A stretch of 64,000 nucleotides of DNA from NCBI RefSeq assembly GCF_025836975.1, contig NZ_CP107548.1, forward strand, positions 3,658,001 to 3,722,000, in the 5' to 3' direction. Made by a program: the position numbers and the translations under genes. The notes beneath the pieces are model-generated. The model did not search any database and was not told where the DNA came from. It saw only the letters and a program-made list of their open reading frames with translations. Within the stretch, counting starts at the first letter, position 1. Each line of letters opens with the position of its first letter. Origin of the DNA: Pollutimonas sp. M17. Its GTDB lineage: Bacteria; Pseudomonadota; Gammaproteobacteria; Burkholderiales; Burkholderiaceae_B. Of the stretch, positions 46,967-57,519 are shown in pieces.

Positions 46967-47611
46967 GTGGTCAGCCCCTCCCCCGCAACACCGCAACCCG
47001 CCCGCAAGCCACGCTCCACATGGCCTTTGTACCTGATCGTGGCCATGTGCCTGGCGCCCGTCGTGTTCGCCCTGTTGGCGTATTACGTCCCATCGCTGGG
47101 CCTGCGCCCCCAGGAAAGCACCAACTACGGAACGTTGATACAGCCTCAGCGGCCCATCCCAAGCGCCCAGGAACTACCGCTGACCACCCGGGACGGCCAG
47201 CCTTTCGACCTGGCCAGCCTGCACGGCAAATGGCTGCTGGTCAGCGCCGATGCCAGCGCCTGCCCCGAATCCTGCGTCAGGAAGCTGTTCATTCTGCGCA
47301 ATTCCCACGCCAGCCAGGGCAAGAATGTGGAACGCCTGGCCCGTGTCTGGTTCATGACGGACAAGGGGCCGGTGCCCGAGCAAGTGCTTGAAGCCTACAA
47401 GGGCACGCACATGCTGCAGGCCGATCCCGACAAGCTGGCGGCGTTCCTCGCGCCCAAGGCGAGCCCCGCCGAGCGCGAGGCGGCGCTGAAGGCCCCCATG
47501 TGGATCATCGACCCCCTGGGCAACCTGATGATGCAGTTCCCGGCCGACGCCGACCCCATCTCGGTGCGCGACGACATCAGCAAACTCATCCGCAATTCGC
47601 GCATTGGCTAG
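46967..47611 (+). CDS. SCO/thioredoxin-like membrane protein of the cox cluster
   Basis: 214-residue protein with one N-terminal TM helix (about 20-41) and a periplasmic thioredoxin-like domain containing a CX3C pair at C99 and C103 (ACPESC), as in SCO copper chaperones. The conserved histidine of true SCO proteins is not evident. Found in this position in Burkholderiales cox operons; probably an oxidase assembly factor. GTG 46967 has AAGGA at 8 bp. Confidence 0.78.
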   Translation: MVSPSPATPQPARKPRSTWPLYLIVAMCLAPVVFALLAYYVPSLGLRPQESTNYGTLIQPQRPIPSAQELPLTTRDGQPFDLASLHGKWLLVSADASACPESCVRKLFILRNSHASQGKNVERLARVWFMTDKGPVPEQVLEAYKGTHMLQADPDKLAAFLAPKASPAEREAALKAPMWIIDPLGNLMMQFPADADPISVRDDISKLIRNSRIG

Positions 47612-47615
47612 GAAT

Positions 47616-48629
47616 ATGGTGGAACGCATTACATCGCGATACCGGAAGCTGGTATTCGCCACCTGGTTCCTGACCCTGGACCTGATCATGTTCGGCGCCT
47701 TCGTGCGCCTGACCGACTCCGGGCTGGGCTGCCCGGACTGGCCGGGTTGCTACGGCAAGATCACCCCCATCGGGGCCAGCGGACACATAGAACAGGCCTT
47801 GCAGGCCATGCCCTACGGCGCCGTCAGCTTTTCCAAGGCGTGGATCGAAATGATCCATCGCTATGTGGGCTCCATACTGGGCATGATGATCATCGGCATC
47901 GTCTACATGGCCTGGCGGTATCGCCGCGAACTGGGCAACACGCCGCGTTTGGCCGTCGTCACGCTGGTGGCCGTATGCGTGCAGGGCGCCTTCGGCGCCT
48001 GGACCGTCACCCATCAGCTGATGCCCGTGGTGGTCACCAGCCATCTGCTGGGCGGCATGCTGCTGCTGGCCCTCATGACCTGGCTGGCCGCACGCGAGAA
48101 AACACATGCGCCCATCGCCGCCCAGGCGGTGCGCTGGCGCGCATGGATGGCCGGCGGCCTGATCCTGCTGTTCACCCAGGTGGCGCTGGGCGGATGGGTC
48201 AGCACCAATTACGCGGCGCTGGCCTGCATGGATTTCCCCATGTGCCACGGGCGCTGGGTTCCCGACATGGATTTCCATGGCGGATACTCGCTGATCCGGG
48301 GCCTGGGAATGCTGCCCTCGGGCGAGATGATTTCCCAGAACGCCCTGACCGCCATTCACTGGGTGCATCGCAATTTCGCCTTCCTGGTATTTGCCTACCT
48401 GGGTATACTCGCATGGAAAATGCTGGCGGAACCCGGATTGCGCGGTCCCGCAAAACTAGTGCTCATCCTGCTGGCGGCCCAGCTGCTGACCGGGCTTACC
48501 ACCATCTTCTTCCAGTGGCCCCTGCTTATCGCCGTACTGCACAACGGCGGCGCGGCGGGGCTGGTGCTGGCCAGCGTTACTCTACTGGTGCGCCTGTCGC
48601 GCGCCCATGGGGCTAAAATACCGGCATGA
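47616..48629 (+). CDS. ctaA: Haem A synthase CtaA/COX15
   Basis: 337-residue polytopic enzyme converting haem O to haem A. Conserved segments include [63 protein letters not shown] and [11 protein letters not shown], supplying haem-ligand histidines. ATG 47616 lies 4 bp after the previous stop; an earlier TTG at 47604 is possible. Its stop overlaps the ctaB start. Confidence 0.95.
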   Translation: MVERITSRYRKLVFATWFLTLDLIMFGAFVRLTDSGLGCPDWPGCYGKITPIGASGHIEQALQAMPYGAVSFSKAWIEMIHRYVGSILGMMIIGIVYMAWRYRRELGNTPRLAVVTLVAVCVQGAFGAWTVTHQLMPVVVTSHLLGGMLLLALMTWLAAREKTHAPIAAQAVRWRAWMAGGLILLFTQVALGGWVSTNYAALACMDFPMCHGRWVPDMDFHGGYSLIRGLGMLPSGEMISQNALTAIHWVHRNFAFLVFAYLGILAWKMLAEPGLRGPAKLVLILLAAQLLTGLTTIFFQWPLLIAVLHNGGAAGLVLASVTLLVRLSRAHGAKIPA

Positions 48630-49516
48630 CTTCCGTACCCGTTCCCTCCCAGCCCTTAATCCGGCAGTACTTGGTGTTGACCAAGCCCCGCGTGACCCAA
48701 TTGGCGGTTTTCTGCGCGGTCATCGGCATGTTCCTGGCCAGCCCGGGCCTGCCCGACCTGGGTCTCGTCATTGCCGGAACCGTTGGAATCTGGCTGCTTG
48801 CCGCGGCGGCCTTCGCCGTGAACTGCCTGATCGAACAGGAGATCGACGCCCGCATGCTGCGCACGGCGCGCAGGGCGACGGCCCGTGGCACCATCAGCAA
48901 TACCCAGGTCATCCTGATGTCGGGCGGGCTGGGCGGCCTGGGCATGGTCGTCCTGTACAACCTGGTCAATCCCCTGACCATGTGGCTGACTTTCGCCACA
49001 TTCGTAGGCTATGCCATCATCTACACCATCATCCTCAAGCCGCTGACCCCGCAGAACATCGTCATCGGCGGCCTGTCGGGCGCCATGCCGCCCGCCCTGG
49101 GCTGGGCCACGGTGGCCGACTCGGTGCCGGCCGAAGCCTGGATACTGGTGCTCATCATTTTTATCTGGACGCCGCCCCATTTCTGGGCCCTGGCCCTGTA
49201 CCGCAACAACGACTACGCCAAGGCCGGCCTGCCCATGCTGCCAGTCACGCACGGCAAGCAGTTCACGCGCCTGCATATCCTGCTGTACAGCTTCGTGCTG
49301 TTCGCGGCCACCCTGCTGCCCTTTATCGTGCGCATGAGCGGCCTGTTCTATCTGGCTTCGGCCATTGTCCTGAGCGGCATGTTCGTGATGTATTCCTGGC
49401 GCTTGTACAAGGAATACTCCGACGAACTCTCGCGCAAGCTGTTCCGTTTCTCCATTCTGTACCTGGCCCTGCTTTTTGCAGCCCTGCTGCTCGACCACTG
49501 GGTCAGGCTGGCCTGA
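48626..49516 (+). CDS. ctaB: Protohaem IX farnesyltransferase (haem O synthase) CtaB/CyoE
   Basis: 296-residue UbiA-family prenyltransferase with about nine TM helices. The first Asp-rich motif [18 protein letters not shown] and the second segment [16 protein letters not shown] are present. It adds farnesyl to haem B, giving haem O for CtaA. It overlaps ctaA by 4 bp (ATGA). Confidence 0.96.
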   Translation: MTSVPVPSQPLIRQYLVLTKPRVTQLAVFCAVIGMFLASPGLPDLGLVIAGTVGIWLLAAAAFAVNCLIEQEIDARMLRTARRATARGTISNTQVILMSGGLGGLGMVVLYNLVNPLTMWLTFATFVGYAIIYTIILKPLTPQNIVIGGLSGAMPPALGWATVADSVPAEAWILVLIIFIWTPPHFWALALYRNNDYAKAGLPMLPVTHGKQFTRLHILLYSFVLFAATLLPFIVRMSGLFYLASAIVLSGMFVMYSWRLYKEYSDELSRKLFRFSILYLALLFAALLLDHWVRLA

Positions 49517-49535
49517 TTCTCATCCCGGAAGTCCT

Positions 49536-50138
49536 ATGCCTGTGTTTTCCAACAAGCGCCGCAGCCTCCTGACCCTGCCCCTGGCCGCCGCGCTGGCCCT
49601 CTCCATGACCGCATGCGGCAAGAAAGAAGTCGCCTTCAAGGGTTCCGACATCAGCGGCACCAAGCTTGGCCAGGACATGGCCATGGTGGACGGCAGCGGC
49701 ACGCTGCGCACGCTGGCCGACTACAAGGGCAAGGTGGCTGTCGTGTTCTTTGGATTTACCCAATGCCCCGACGTGTGTCCCACCGCCATGGCCGAGCTTG
49801 CTCAGACCATGGAGATCCTGGGCGACGATGCCGGCAAGGTGCAGGTATTGATGATCAGCGTCGATCCCGAACGCGACACGCCCGAGATCCTGTCGGCCTA
49901 CGTCAAGGCCTTCAATCCCGATTTCGTCGGCCTGACCGGCACACCCGAGCAGCTGAGCACGACGGCCAAGTCGTTCAAGGCCTATTACGCCAAGTCGGCG
50001 GGCGCGACGCCCGGCCAGTACTCGATGGATCACGCCTCGTCCTTCTACATCATCGACCCCGAAGGCGAGGCGCGGGTGCTGGTCAGCGGCAATGCCTCTG
50101 CCCAGGACATCGCCGACGACATTCGCCAGCTTCTGTAA
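49536..50138 (+). CDS. SCO1/SenC-family copper chaperone
   Basis: 200-residue lipoprotein (lipobox LSMTAC, Cys27) with a thioredoxin fold. The copper-binding CX3C lies at C77 and C81 (QCPDVC) with the third ligand H166 (SMDHASSF), so it is a complete SCO protein that should load CuA of subunit II. It is the last gene of the forward cox assembly block. Confidence 0.94.
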   Translation: MPVFSNKRRSLLTLPLAAALALSMTACGKKEVAFKGSDISGTKLGQDMAMVDGSGTLRTLADYKGKVAVVFFGFTQCPDVCPTAMAELAQTMEILGDDAGKVQVLMISVDPERDTPEILSAYVKAFNPDFVGLTGTPEQLSTTAKSFKAYYAKSAGATPGQYSMDHASSFYIIDPEGEARVLVSGNASAQDIADDIRQLL

Positions 50139-50153
50139 GAGTCGCCCGCCGCT

Positions 50154-52811
50154 TCAAGCGGCGCCGGTGGCGGCCGGATCACCCGGCTCGGCCTGATCCG
50201 CGGCAGGCGTTGCGGCTGCCGGCGATGCCGCCGCGGCTTCCGTGGACTTCCCAACGACCGGAGGCCGCTGTGCCGGGGCCTCGCCACGCAGCTCGGGCAG
50301 GGGCTCGTGCTGGCGCTCGCCCGACTGGAATTCCTGCCATACCTCCAGCGCGCGCCGGCGTTGCTTGACCACCGTATCTATTTTTTCCCGCAAGGCCGGA
50401 TCGCGCTTGAGCAGGGTGTCGAAATCGCCTTCCAGCAGCATCAAGAGGCGGCTGTAGCCCAGGGACGTCACCTTGGCCTCAAACTCCGTACCGGCGACCA
50501 TGGCCATTTCACCGAAGATTTCTCCCGTGCCCAGTTCAACCGTCGTCTGGTCCGGCAAGTGTATGGTCACCGCGCCCGAGGCCACGATGTACATCGCCCG
50601 GCTTCGGCCTACCTGCATGCGGATCTGCTGATCGGGCACCGCCAGGCGCGGCTTGAGCAGCTTGGCGATCGCCCGCAGGGCGTCGGGAGCGAGGCCCTCA
50701 AAAAAAGGCACCCGGCGTATCAGGTCGCTGGCGCTCATGGCGATATCCAGCGCGGGATGCTTTTGCACATGGCTCCAGCGATGGTCTATCTGCTTGACCA
50801 GGTCGGAATACATTTCGCCGGTAATCAGGAATTGCGACAGCATGTCGCGATAGCGCAGGCGCTCCAGTGCGCGCGCCATGCGGCCCAGGTAGGCTTCCTG
50901 CAGCCACTGTGCAAAGACGGGGTACTGGAGGTTCATCGCCTGCAAGGCGTTCTCCAGCAGCACCAGGCGATGCCTGTGCGCGTCGATGATGGCGGCGGTG
51001 GCCTCCGGCCCCAACAGGGGCTGGATTTCCTTTTCCGCAAAATGCATCAGCCGTTGGGCCACTGAGCGCTTGGTCATCAAATTGGTGAACCGCTTGGCCA
51101 GCTCGCGGGCCAGCCAGCCTTGCATGCCGAACAGATAGTGCATCCGCAGCGCCAGGCGGAATGCCGGCGAATAGCGCAAGTCGGCGGCAATGGCCGCCTC
51201 GAAGCCTTTTACGCCGCCCGACCTTACGGCGTCGCTCATGTGCTCGGCCCGGGCCAGCAGCGACTCCGCCGCACGCCAATCGACGACTTGCGCTTTCAGG
51301 GTGTCGAAGAACATTTCCTCTTCGCGGGCCGCCATCATGGCCAGCCCCATGGACACTTTCTGGTCGTGGGACAGCTGCGCCAGCTCGCCGCCGTCCACGC
51401 TGGCCAGCGTGGCGTCGAAGACCGCATGCACACGATGCCGGACATCGGCCCCGATATGCTCGTTGCTCGCCAATTCGTCGGTTTTCTCGCGCAGGTCGTC
51501 CAGGGCGACGACCACCGCCTGGTTGCGCAGCGTGCGCTCGAAGGGCGAGAGCTCGTTCAGGCGCAGCCGCCGTATCAGGAAGCGCAAGCTGGTGCCATTG
51601 ATGAACAAAGTCATCAGCACGAAGCCTGTGGTGGCCACCGCAATGAACTGGCGCGCTTCGTAGGGAACGTTATGCTGCTCGGTCACGGCCAGGGCCAGGG
51701 CCAGCGATACGGCGCCACGCAGGCCGCCCCACCACATCACCGCTTTATAGGAACGGCTGACCTTGGTGCCGAATCGCGTCAGTCCCAGCAGGGGTAGCAC
51801 GCCGAATACCATCACGCCGCGCGCGGCAAGCGTCACGACGAACACCAGCAGGATCAGCAGCACCTGCATCCATGTGATATCGGCGATCATGCGCGGTATC
51901 AGCATGGCGGCGAAAACGAAAATCAGGGAATTGGCCCAGAAGCCGAACTGCGACCAGGAGCTGGACAACTGTTCGAAGGTCGCCGGCGACATGCGGGTGC
52001 GTCCGGTCGAACCCACCACCAGCCCGGCGATGACGGTGGCGACCACGCCGGAAACGCCCAGATAGTGCTCGGAGATGTAGAAGGTCAGATAGGCCAGGGC
52101 GACGGTCAGGGTTATCTCGGCGGTGGGCCAGCCGCGCAGCCAGATGAAAAGGCCGCTGGCCAGCCGCCCCATGAGGAAGCCCGCCACGCCGCCACCCAGG
52201 AAGCTGAGCACGAAGCCATAGAATACTTTGCCGGTGGACAACTGGCCGCCGCCGTACAAGACCGTCAGCAACACGGAATACAAGGCAATGGACGCCGCGT
52301 CGTTGAACAGCGACTCGCCTTCCACCAGCGTGGTCAGGCGCTTGGGCGCTCCGACCTCGCGGAACACGCCCACCACGGCGACCGGATCGGTGGTCGCCAC
52401 GATGGCGCCCAGCATCAGGCATACCACCAGGCCGTAGTCCGACGCGGCGCTCAACGAAAAACCCACCGCGACCGTGCAGACGATGACGGCCACGATAGCC
52501 ATCATCAGAATGGGGCCGATGTCGTCCAGCAGCCGCCGCACATTCAAGGCCAGCGCGGTTTCGAAAAGCAGTATGGGAAGGAAAACGAAGAGAAAGGTCT
52601 CCGACGACACCTCGAAATGCTGGAGCGAATCGAGGAAATCGGACATGACCAGCGGCGCCCAGCTATGGACATGTATGATCAAGCCAAGAACGAAGCCCAC
52701 AATGGCCAGGAGGACGGAATAGGGCAGCCGAAGGCGGCCGGCCACCGGCGGCATGAAGGACACCAGCGCGAGCAGGCCGGCCAGTCCAAATACCAGGTGT
52801 CCTATCTGCAT
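50154..52811 (-). CDS. CPA1 Na+/H+ antiporter with C-terminal cyclic-nucleotide-binding-like domain
   Basis: 885-residue protein. Residues 1-430 form the exchanger with 12-13 helices and the ion-site motifs TTDPVAVVGVF and EGESLFNDAASIALY. Residues about 430-690 are soluble and helical, about 690-800 a cNMP-binding beta-roll (GEIFGEMAMVAG at 763-774), then a low-complexity Ala/Pro tail. This resembles the SOS1/sperm-NHE layout. The cassette reads GTEFEAKV where cAMP-binding domains have PRxA, so the phosphate-binding arginine is missing and ligand binding is doubtful. RBS AAGGA. Confidence 0.9.
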   Translation of the reverse strand: MQIGHLVFGLAGLLALVSFMPPVAGRLRLPYSVLLAIVGFVLGLIIHVHSWAPLVMSDFLDSLQHFEVSSETFLFVFLPILLFETALALNVRRLLDDIGPILMMAIVAVIVCTVAVGFSLSAASDYGLVVCLMLGAIVATTDPVAVVGVFREVGAPKRLTTLVEGESLFNDAASIALYSVLLTVLYGGGQLSTGKVFYGFVLSFLGGGVAGFLMGRLASGLFIWLRGWPTAEITLTVALAYLTFYISEHYLGVSGVVATVIAGLVVGSTGRTRMSPATFEQLSSSWSQFGFWANSLIFVFAAMLIPRMIADITWMQVLLILLVFVVTLAARGVMVFGVLPLLGLTRFGTKVSRSYKAVMWWGGLRGAVSLALALAVTEQHNVPYEARQFIAVATTGFVLMTLFINGTSLRFLIRRLRLNELSPFERTLRNQAVVVALDDLREKTDELASNEHIGADVRHRVHAVFDATLASVDGGELAQLSHDQKVSMGLAMMAAREEEMFFDTLKAQVVDWRAAESLLARAEHMSDAVRSGGVKGFEAAIAADLRYSPAFRLALRMHYLFGMQGWLARELAKRFTNLMTKRSVAQRLMHFAEKEIQPLLGPEATAAIIDAHRHRLVLLENALQAMNLQYPVFAQWLQEAYLGRMARALERLRYRDMLSQFLITGEMYSDLVKQIDHRWSHVQKHPALDIAMSASDLIRRVPFFEGLAPDALRAIAKLLKPRLAVPDQQIRMQVGRSRAMYIVASGAVTIHLPDQTTVELGTGEIFGEMAMVAGTEFEAKVTSLGYSRLLMLLEGDFDTLLKRDPALREKIDTVVKQRRRALEVWQEFQSGERQHEPLPELRGEAPAQRPPVVGKSTEAAAASPAAATPAADQAEPGDPAATGAA

Positions 52812-53116
52812 GATCGCAATCCTTTCGCCGTCCAGCCCTTTAGAAGCTCAAGAATATCGCTTTTTTCGGTGGATTTTTTCGGGGCGCCGGGATTTTTTTA
52901 CCCCGGCCGGCGCAAGGCATAAAAAATGGGACACTTGGAGTGTCCCATAAACATCCGCTTCAAAAGGGAGGGGAAGAGGAGAAGCCGAAGCGGACGATGA
53001 TCGGCGGCTCGCGCATCGATGGCGATACGCCGTTCATACAGATTAGTCACAAGCCGGACGATTAAGTTCGGGCACGGGCCGGGAAAGGTGTAATAAAAAA
53101 TTTCCTGGCCGGATGC
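52812..53116. other. 305-bp intergenic region between rpoH and the antiporter gene
   Basis: Contains the antiporter leader and RBS (GAAAGGATTGCGATC before ATG), a small GCCGGG/CCCGGC hairpin at 52886-52907, and the rpoH terminator at 52921-52947. The remaining 160 bp next to rpoH shows no convincing gene or RNA. A promoter for the antiporter must lie between the terminator and 52811, but no consensus pair stands out. Confidence 0.6.
52921..52947 (-). terminator. Rho-independent terminator of rpoH
   Basis: Perfect 8-bp stem TGGGACAC / GTGTCCCA with a 5-nt loop, followed on the minus strand by TTTTTT. It is 170 bp downstream of the rpoH stop and insulates the antiporter gene. Confidence 0.88.
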
Positions 53117-54001
<885 letters not shown>

Positions 54002-54037
54002 CGATAAAGCGATCCTATAAAAGGCATATTTCTAATA

Positions 54038-54064
54038 TTAGCACTCCAGCGCCGCGAGTGCTAA
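54038..54064. promoter_or_regulatory. CIRCE operator (HrcA-binding site) upstream of rpoH
   Basis: TTAGCACTC-N9-GAGTGCTAA matches the CIRCE consensus at all 18 arm positions with the canonical 9-bp spacer. On the minus strand a TAATAT -10-like box (54035-54040) adjoins it, with TTAGCA 18 bp upstream in the other arm, so a bound repressor would cover the rpoH promoter. The plus-strand gene at 54222 is 158 bp away and a less likely target. Confidence 0.93.
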
Positions 54065-54221
54065 TCTTGCGAAAAACCAGCTATGTACAGGTAATAAGAG
54101 CATTTTTCGTGCCGAAAGTTCGAATTTTGTTCCGCCCAGCCTATAAAATCGCTGTTGCGGAACTATTGCAAGCCCTACCTTTGTTCATGCCCCCGCGCCG
54201 GGGGCCACGGAGACCGTTTCC

Positions 54222-55370
54222 ATGCTTTTGAAGAAATTCGCGTGTTCAGCCGCCCTGTTTGCCCTGGCGGGCGTCCTGCCCGCCGCCGCGCAGGTCAAAA
54301 TAGGCGTGGTCACCTCGGCCACCGGGCCCACGGCCATGGTGGGCATACCTCAGAAAAACACAGTGCCGCTGCTGCCGACCAAAATCGGCGACCTAACGGT
54401 GGAATACATATCGCTGGACGATGCCAGCGATCCGACCCAGACGGTCACCGCCTTCAAGAAGCTGATCAGCGAGGAAAAAGTCGACGCCTTCATCGGCCCG
54501 ACCGGCTCGCCCAATGCCATGGGCATCCTCCAGTTCGTGGCTGAATCGGGCACGCCCATGCTGGCGCCGGTGGGGACGGCGGCCGTCGTCCTGCCCATGA
54601 CGCCGCAAAAGAAGTGGGTGTTCAAGACCACCCAGAACGACGACATCATCGCCAAGGCCCTGGTCGGCCACATGGCGAAGGCGGGCGTCAAGACGGCGGG
54701 CTTCATCGGCTTCAATGATGCCTACGGCGAGAACTGGCTGAAAGTATTCACCGGCCTGGCCCAGGACAACGGCATCAAGATCGTCGCGACCGAGCGCTAT
54801 CAGCGCTCGGACAGCTCCGTCACGGGCCAGGCGCTGAAGGTTTTGTCAGCCAAGCCCGATGCCGTCCTGATTGCCGGCACCGGCACGGCGGCAGTCCTGC
54901 CGCAGGCGACGCTGGCCAAGCAGGGCTATAAAGGCCAGATCTACCAGACTCATGGCGCCGCGCTGCCCGCATTCCTGAAGCTGGGGGGCAAAGACGTCGA
55001 AGGCACCATACTGGCCGCCGGCCTGATGCTGGTGCTGCCGGAAATCGCCGACAGCAATCCATCGAAGAAAATCGCCGAAGACTACGTCGCACGCTACACC
55101 AAAATGTACGGCGAACGGCCGGCCACATTCGGCGCCAATGTGTTCGACGCCGGCCTGCTGCTGGAAAAAGCCATCCCGCAGGCAGCCAAATCGGCCAAGC
55201 CGGGCACCCGGGAATTCCGCAGCGCACTGCGCGATGCCCTGGAGAACACCCGAGAACTGGTCGCCACGCAGGGCGTCTACAACATGAGCCCCGAAGACCA
55301 CAGCGGCTTCGATGAGCGCGGTCGGGAACTGCTGGTCGTGAAAAATGGAGAATGGCGCCTGCTCAAGTAG
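54222..55370 (+). CDS. Branched-chain amino acid-type ABC substrate-binding protein (orphan)
   Basis: 382-residue periplasmic type-I binding protein (LivJ/Peripla_BP_6 fold). A signal peptide (MLLKKFACSAALFALAGVLPAAA) precedes VKIGVVTSATGPTAMVG; LDDASDPTQTVTAFKKLI and DAFIGPTGSPNAMG are the typical hinge segments. No permease or ATPase genes adjoin, so it must share a transporter encoded elsewhere. Ligand could be an amino acid, aromatic acid or amide. Confidence 0.9.
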   Translation: MLLKKFACSAALFALAGVLPAAAQVKIGVVTSATGPTAMVGIPQKNTVPLLPTKIGDLTVEYISLDDASDPTQTVTAFKKLISEEKVDAFIGPTGSPNAMGILQFVAESGTPMLAPVGTAAVVLPMTPQKKWVFKTTQNDDIIAKALVGHMAKAGVKTAGFIGFNDAYGENWLKVFTGLAQDNGIKIVATERYQRSDSSVTGQALKVLSAKPDAVLIAGTGTAAVLPQATLAKQGYKGQIYQTHGAALPAFLKLGGKDVEGTILAAGLMLVLPEIADSNPSKKIAEDYVARYTKMYGERPATFGANVFDAGLLLEKAIPQAAKSAKPGTREFRSALRDALENTRELVATQGVYNMSPEDHSGFDERGRELLVVKNGEWRLLK

Positions 55371-55429
55371 GCCTTGAACAGGCGCGCCTCCTGGAGCCTG
55401 TCATCGCCAGAAGGGAAGCCGCCCGGGCT

Positions 55430-56290
55430 TTAATCGGCGCCCAGGCGTTCCGCATGGAACGCCACATGGTCCTCGATGAACGTGGAAATGAAGTAGTAGC
55501 CATGGTCGTAGCCCGCATGGCGGCGCAGGACAAGGGGTTGCTGCGCCAGGGCGCAGGCTGCTTCAAAAGCCTCGGGGTGAAGTTGCTCTTCCAGGAAGTT
55601 GTCGGCCAGGCCCTGATCGATCAGTATGCCCTTGGGAAACGGGCTTTGCGACTGCTCCATCAACAAAGAGGCGTCGTAGCCCGCCCATGCCTGCCGGTCA
55701 TCGCCCAGATAGGATGAAAACGCCTTTTCCCCCCAGGGGCAGCGCGAGGGCGCCGAAATGGGAGCAAAGGCCGATACCGACCGGAACTTGTCGCGGTGGC
55801 GCTGGGCCAGCACCAGGGCGCCATGGCCGCCCATGGAATGGCCGAACAGGCCCACGCATGCGGCGTCGCCCGGCAACTGGCTGGTGACGATGCCGAAAAG
55901 CTCGTCCGCCACATAGCTTTCCATGCGGTAGTGCGAACTCCATGGCGCCTGCGTGGCATCCAGGTAGAAGCCCGCGCCCGTGCCGAAGTCCCAATCGTCG
56001 TCCTCGCCGGCGATGCCGGCCCCGCGCGGGCTGGTATCCGGCGCAACCAGCATCAAGCCGTGCTGCGCGGCATAGCGCTGCGCACCCGCCTTGATCATGA
56101 AGGTTTCCTCGGTGCAGGTCAGGCCGGCCAGAAAGAACAGCACCGGCACACGGCCCTGCTCCGCCTGCGGCGGCAGGAAGACGGAGAAGCGCATGGGCAG
56201 GCCGATGGCCCTGGAGGCATGGCGATAGTAGCGCTGGACGCCATCGAAGCAGCGATGCTCGCTGAGCAGTTCAAGATCATCCTGTGGCAT
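55430..56290 (-). CDS. fghA: S-formylglutathione hydrolase
   Basis: 286-residue alpha/beta-hydrolase (esterase D family) that hydrolyses S-formylglutathione to formate and glutathione. The nucleophile elbow is GHSMGG with S152; FFLAGLTCTEETF and DTSPRG are family segments. ATG at 56290 has AAGGAG at 8 bp (a GTG at 56293 is alternative). It lies 43 bp downstream of adhC, forming the glutathione-dependent formaldehyde detoxification pair. Confidence 0.95.
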   Translation of the reverse strand: MPQDDLELLSEHRCFDGVQRYYRHASRAIGLPMRFSVFLPPQAEQGRVPVLFFLAGLTCTEETFMIKAGAQRYAAQHGLMLVAPDTSPRGAGIAGEDDDWDFGTGAGFYLDATQAPWSSHYRMESYVADELFGIVTSQLPGDAACVGLFGHSMGGHGALVLAQRHRDKFRSVSAFAPISAPSRCPWGEKAFSSYLGDDRQAWAGYDASLLMEQSQSPFPKGILIDQGLADNFLEEQLHPEAFEAACALAQQPLVLRRHAGYDHGYYFISTFIEDHVAFHAERLGAD

Positions 56291-56333
56291 CACGGGGTCT
56301 CCTTGTGGCGGCCCGGGCCGCGATGGCCGGGCA

Positions 56334-57440
56334 TCAGTACACCACTACCGAACGGATGGACTCGCCGCGCTTCATCAGCTCAAAGCCTTCGTTGATCTGG
56401 TCCAGACGCAGGGTGTGGGTGATGAGATCGTCGATATTGATCTTGCCGTCCATATACCAGTCGACGATCTTGGGCACGTCCGTTCGGCCGCGCGCGCCGC
56501 CGAATGCCGAGCCCTTCCATTCGCGTCCGGTCACCAACTGGAAGGGGCGCGTGGAGATCTCGGCACCGGCCTCGGCCACGCCGATGATGATGGACTGGCC
56601 CCAGCCGCGATGGCAGCATTCCAGCGCCTGGCGCATGACTTTGGTATTGCCTATGCACTCGAAGGAGTAATCGGCGCCGCCGTCGGTCAGCTGGATGATG
56701 TGATCGACCACGTTCTCGACCTCGTTCGGGTTGATGAAGTGGGTCATGCCGAACTTGCGCGCCATGGCTTCGCGCTCCGGGTTCAGGTCCACGCCGATGA
56801 TCTTGTCGGCGCCCACCATTTTTGCGCCCTGAATGACGTTCAAGCCTATGCCGCCCAGACCGAACACCACCACATTGGCGCCCGCCTCGACTTTGGCGGT
56901 GAACAGCACCGCGCCCAGGCCGGTGGTGACGCCGCAGCCTATGTAGCACACCTTGTCGAAGGGAGCGTCGCTGCGTATCTTGGCCAGGGCGATCTCGGGG
57001 ACGACGATGTGGTTCGAGAACGTGGACGTGCCCATGTAATGGTGCACCGGCTTGCCGCCCACGGTAAAGCGCGACGTGCCGTCGGGCATCAGGCCCTTGC
57101 CCTGCGTGGCGCGTATGGCCGTGCAAAGATTCGTCTTGCGAGACAGGCAGGACTTGCACTGCCGGCACTCCGGAGTATAGAGCGGAATGACGTGGTCTCC
57201 CGCCTTCAGCGAGCTGACGCCCGGGCCGGTTTCCAGCACGACGCCGGCGCCTTCATGGCCCAGTATCGATGGAAAAATGCCTTCGGGATCGGCGCCGGAC
57301 AGCGTGTAATAGTCGGTATGGCAAATGCCCGTGGCCTTGATTTCGACCAATACTTCGCCGGCCTTGGGGCCTTGAAGCTCGACATCTTCAATAGTCAGTG
57401 GTTCGCCCGCTTTCCAGGCTATCGCCGCTTTCGTTTTCAT
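56334..57440 (-). CDS. adhC: S-(hydroxymethyl)glutathione dehydrogenase / class III alcohol dehydrogenase
   Basis: 368-residue zinc enzyme oxidising S-hydroxymethylglutathione to S-formylglutathione with NAD+, and also reducing S-nitrosoglutathione in this family. Catalytic zinc ligands C40 and H62 and structural-zinc cysteines C92, C95, C98 and C106 are present; the Rossmann motif is [15 protein letters not shown]. First gene of the pair with fghA. Confidence 0.97.
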   Translation of the reverse strand: MKTKAAIAWKAGEPLTIEDVELQGPKAGEVLVEIKATGICHTDYYTLSGADPEGIFPSILGHEGAGVVLETGPGVSSLKAGDHVIPLYTPECRQCKSCLSRKTNLCTAIRATQGKGLMPDGTSRFTVGGKPVHHYMGTSTFSNHIVVPEIALAKIRSDAPFDKVCYIGCGVTTGLGAVLFTAKVEAGANVVVFGLGGIGLNVIQGAKMVGADKIIGVDLNPEREAMARKFGMTHFINPNEVENVVDHIIQLTDGGADYSFECIGNTKVMRQALECCHRGWGQSIIIGVAEAGAEISTRPFQLVTGREWKGSAFGGARGRTDVPKIVDWYMDGKINIDDLITHTLRLDQINEGFELMKRGESIRSVVVY

Positions 57441-57470
57441 ACCTGCTCCTGAATACTGTTTAAACGCGAC

Positions 57471-57496
57471 CGCCGCCGCATGCTTGAACGGCGGCG
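57471..57496 (-). terminator. Hairpin downstream of clsB (weak terminator candidate)
   Basis: 8-bp perfect stem CGCCGCCG / CGGCGGCG with a 10-nt loop in the 79-bp gap between the clsB stop and the adhC start. The following minus-strand bases (GTCGCGTTTAAAC) have only a short T run, so termination is uncertain. Confidence 0.35.
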
Positions 57497-57519
57497 CCAG
57501 GACGATGTTAAACGATAAC

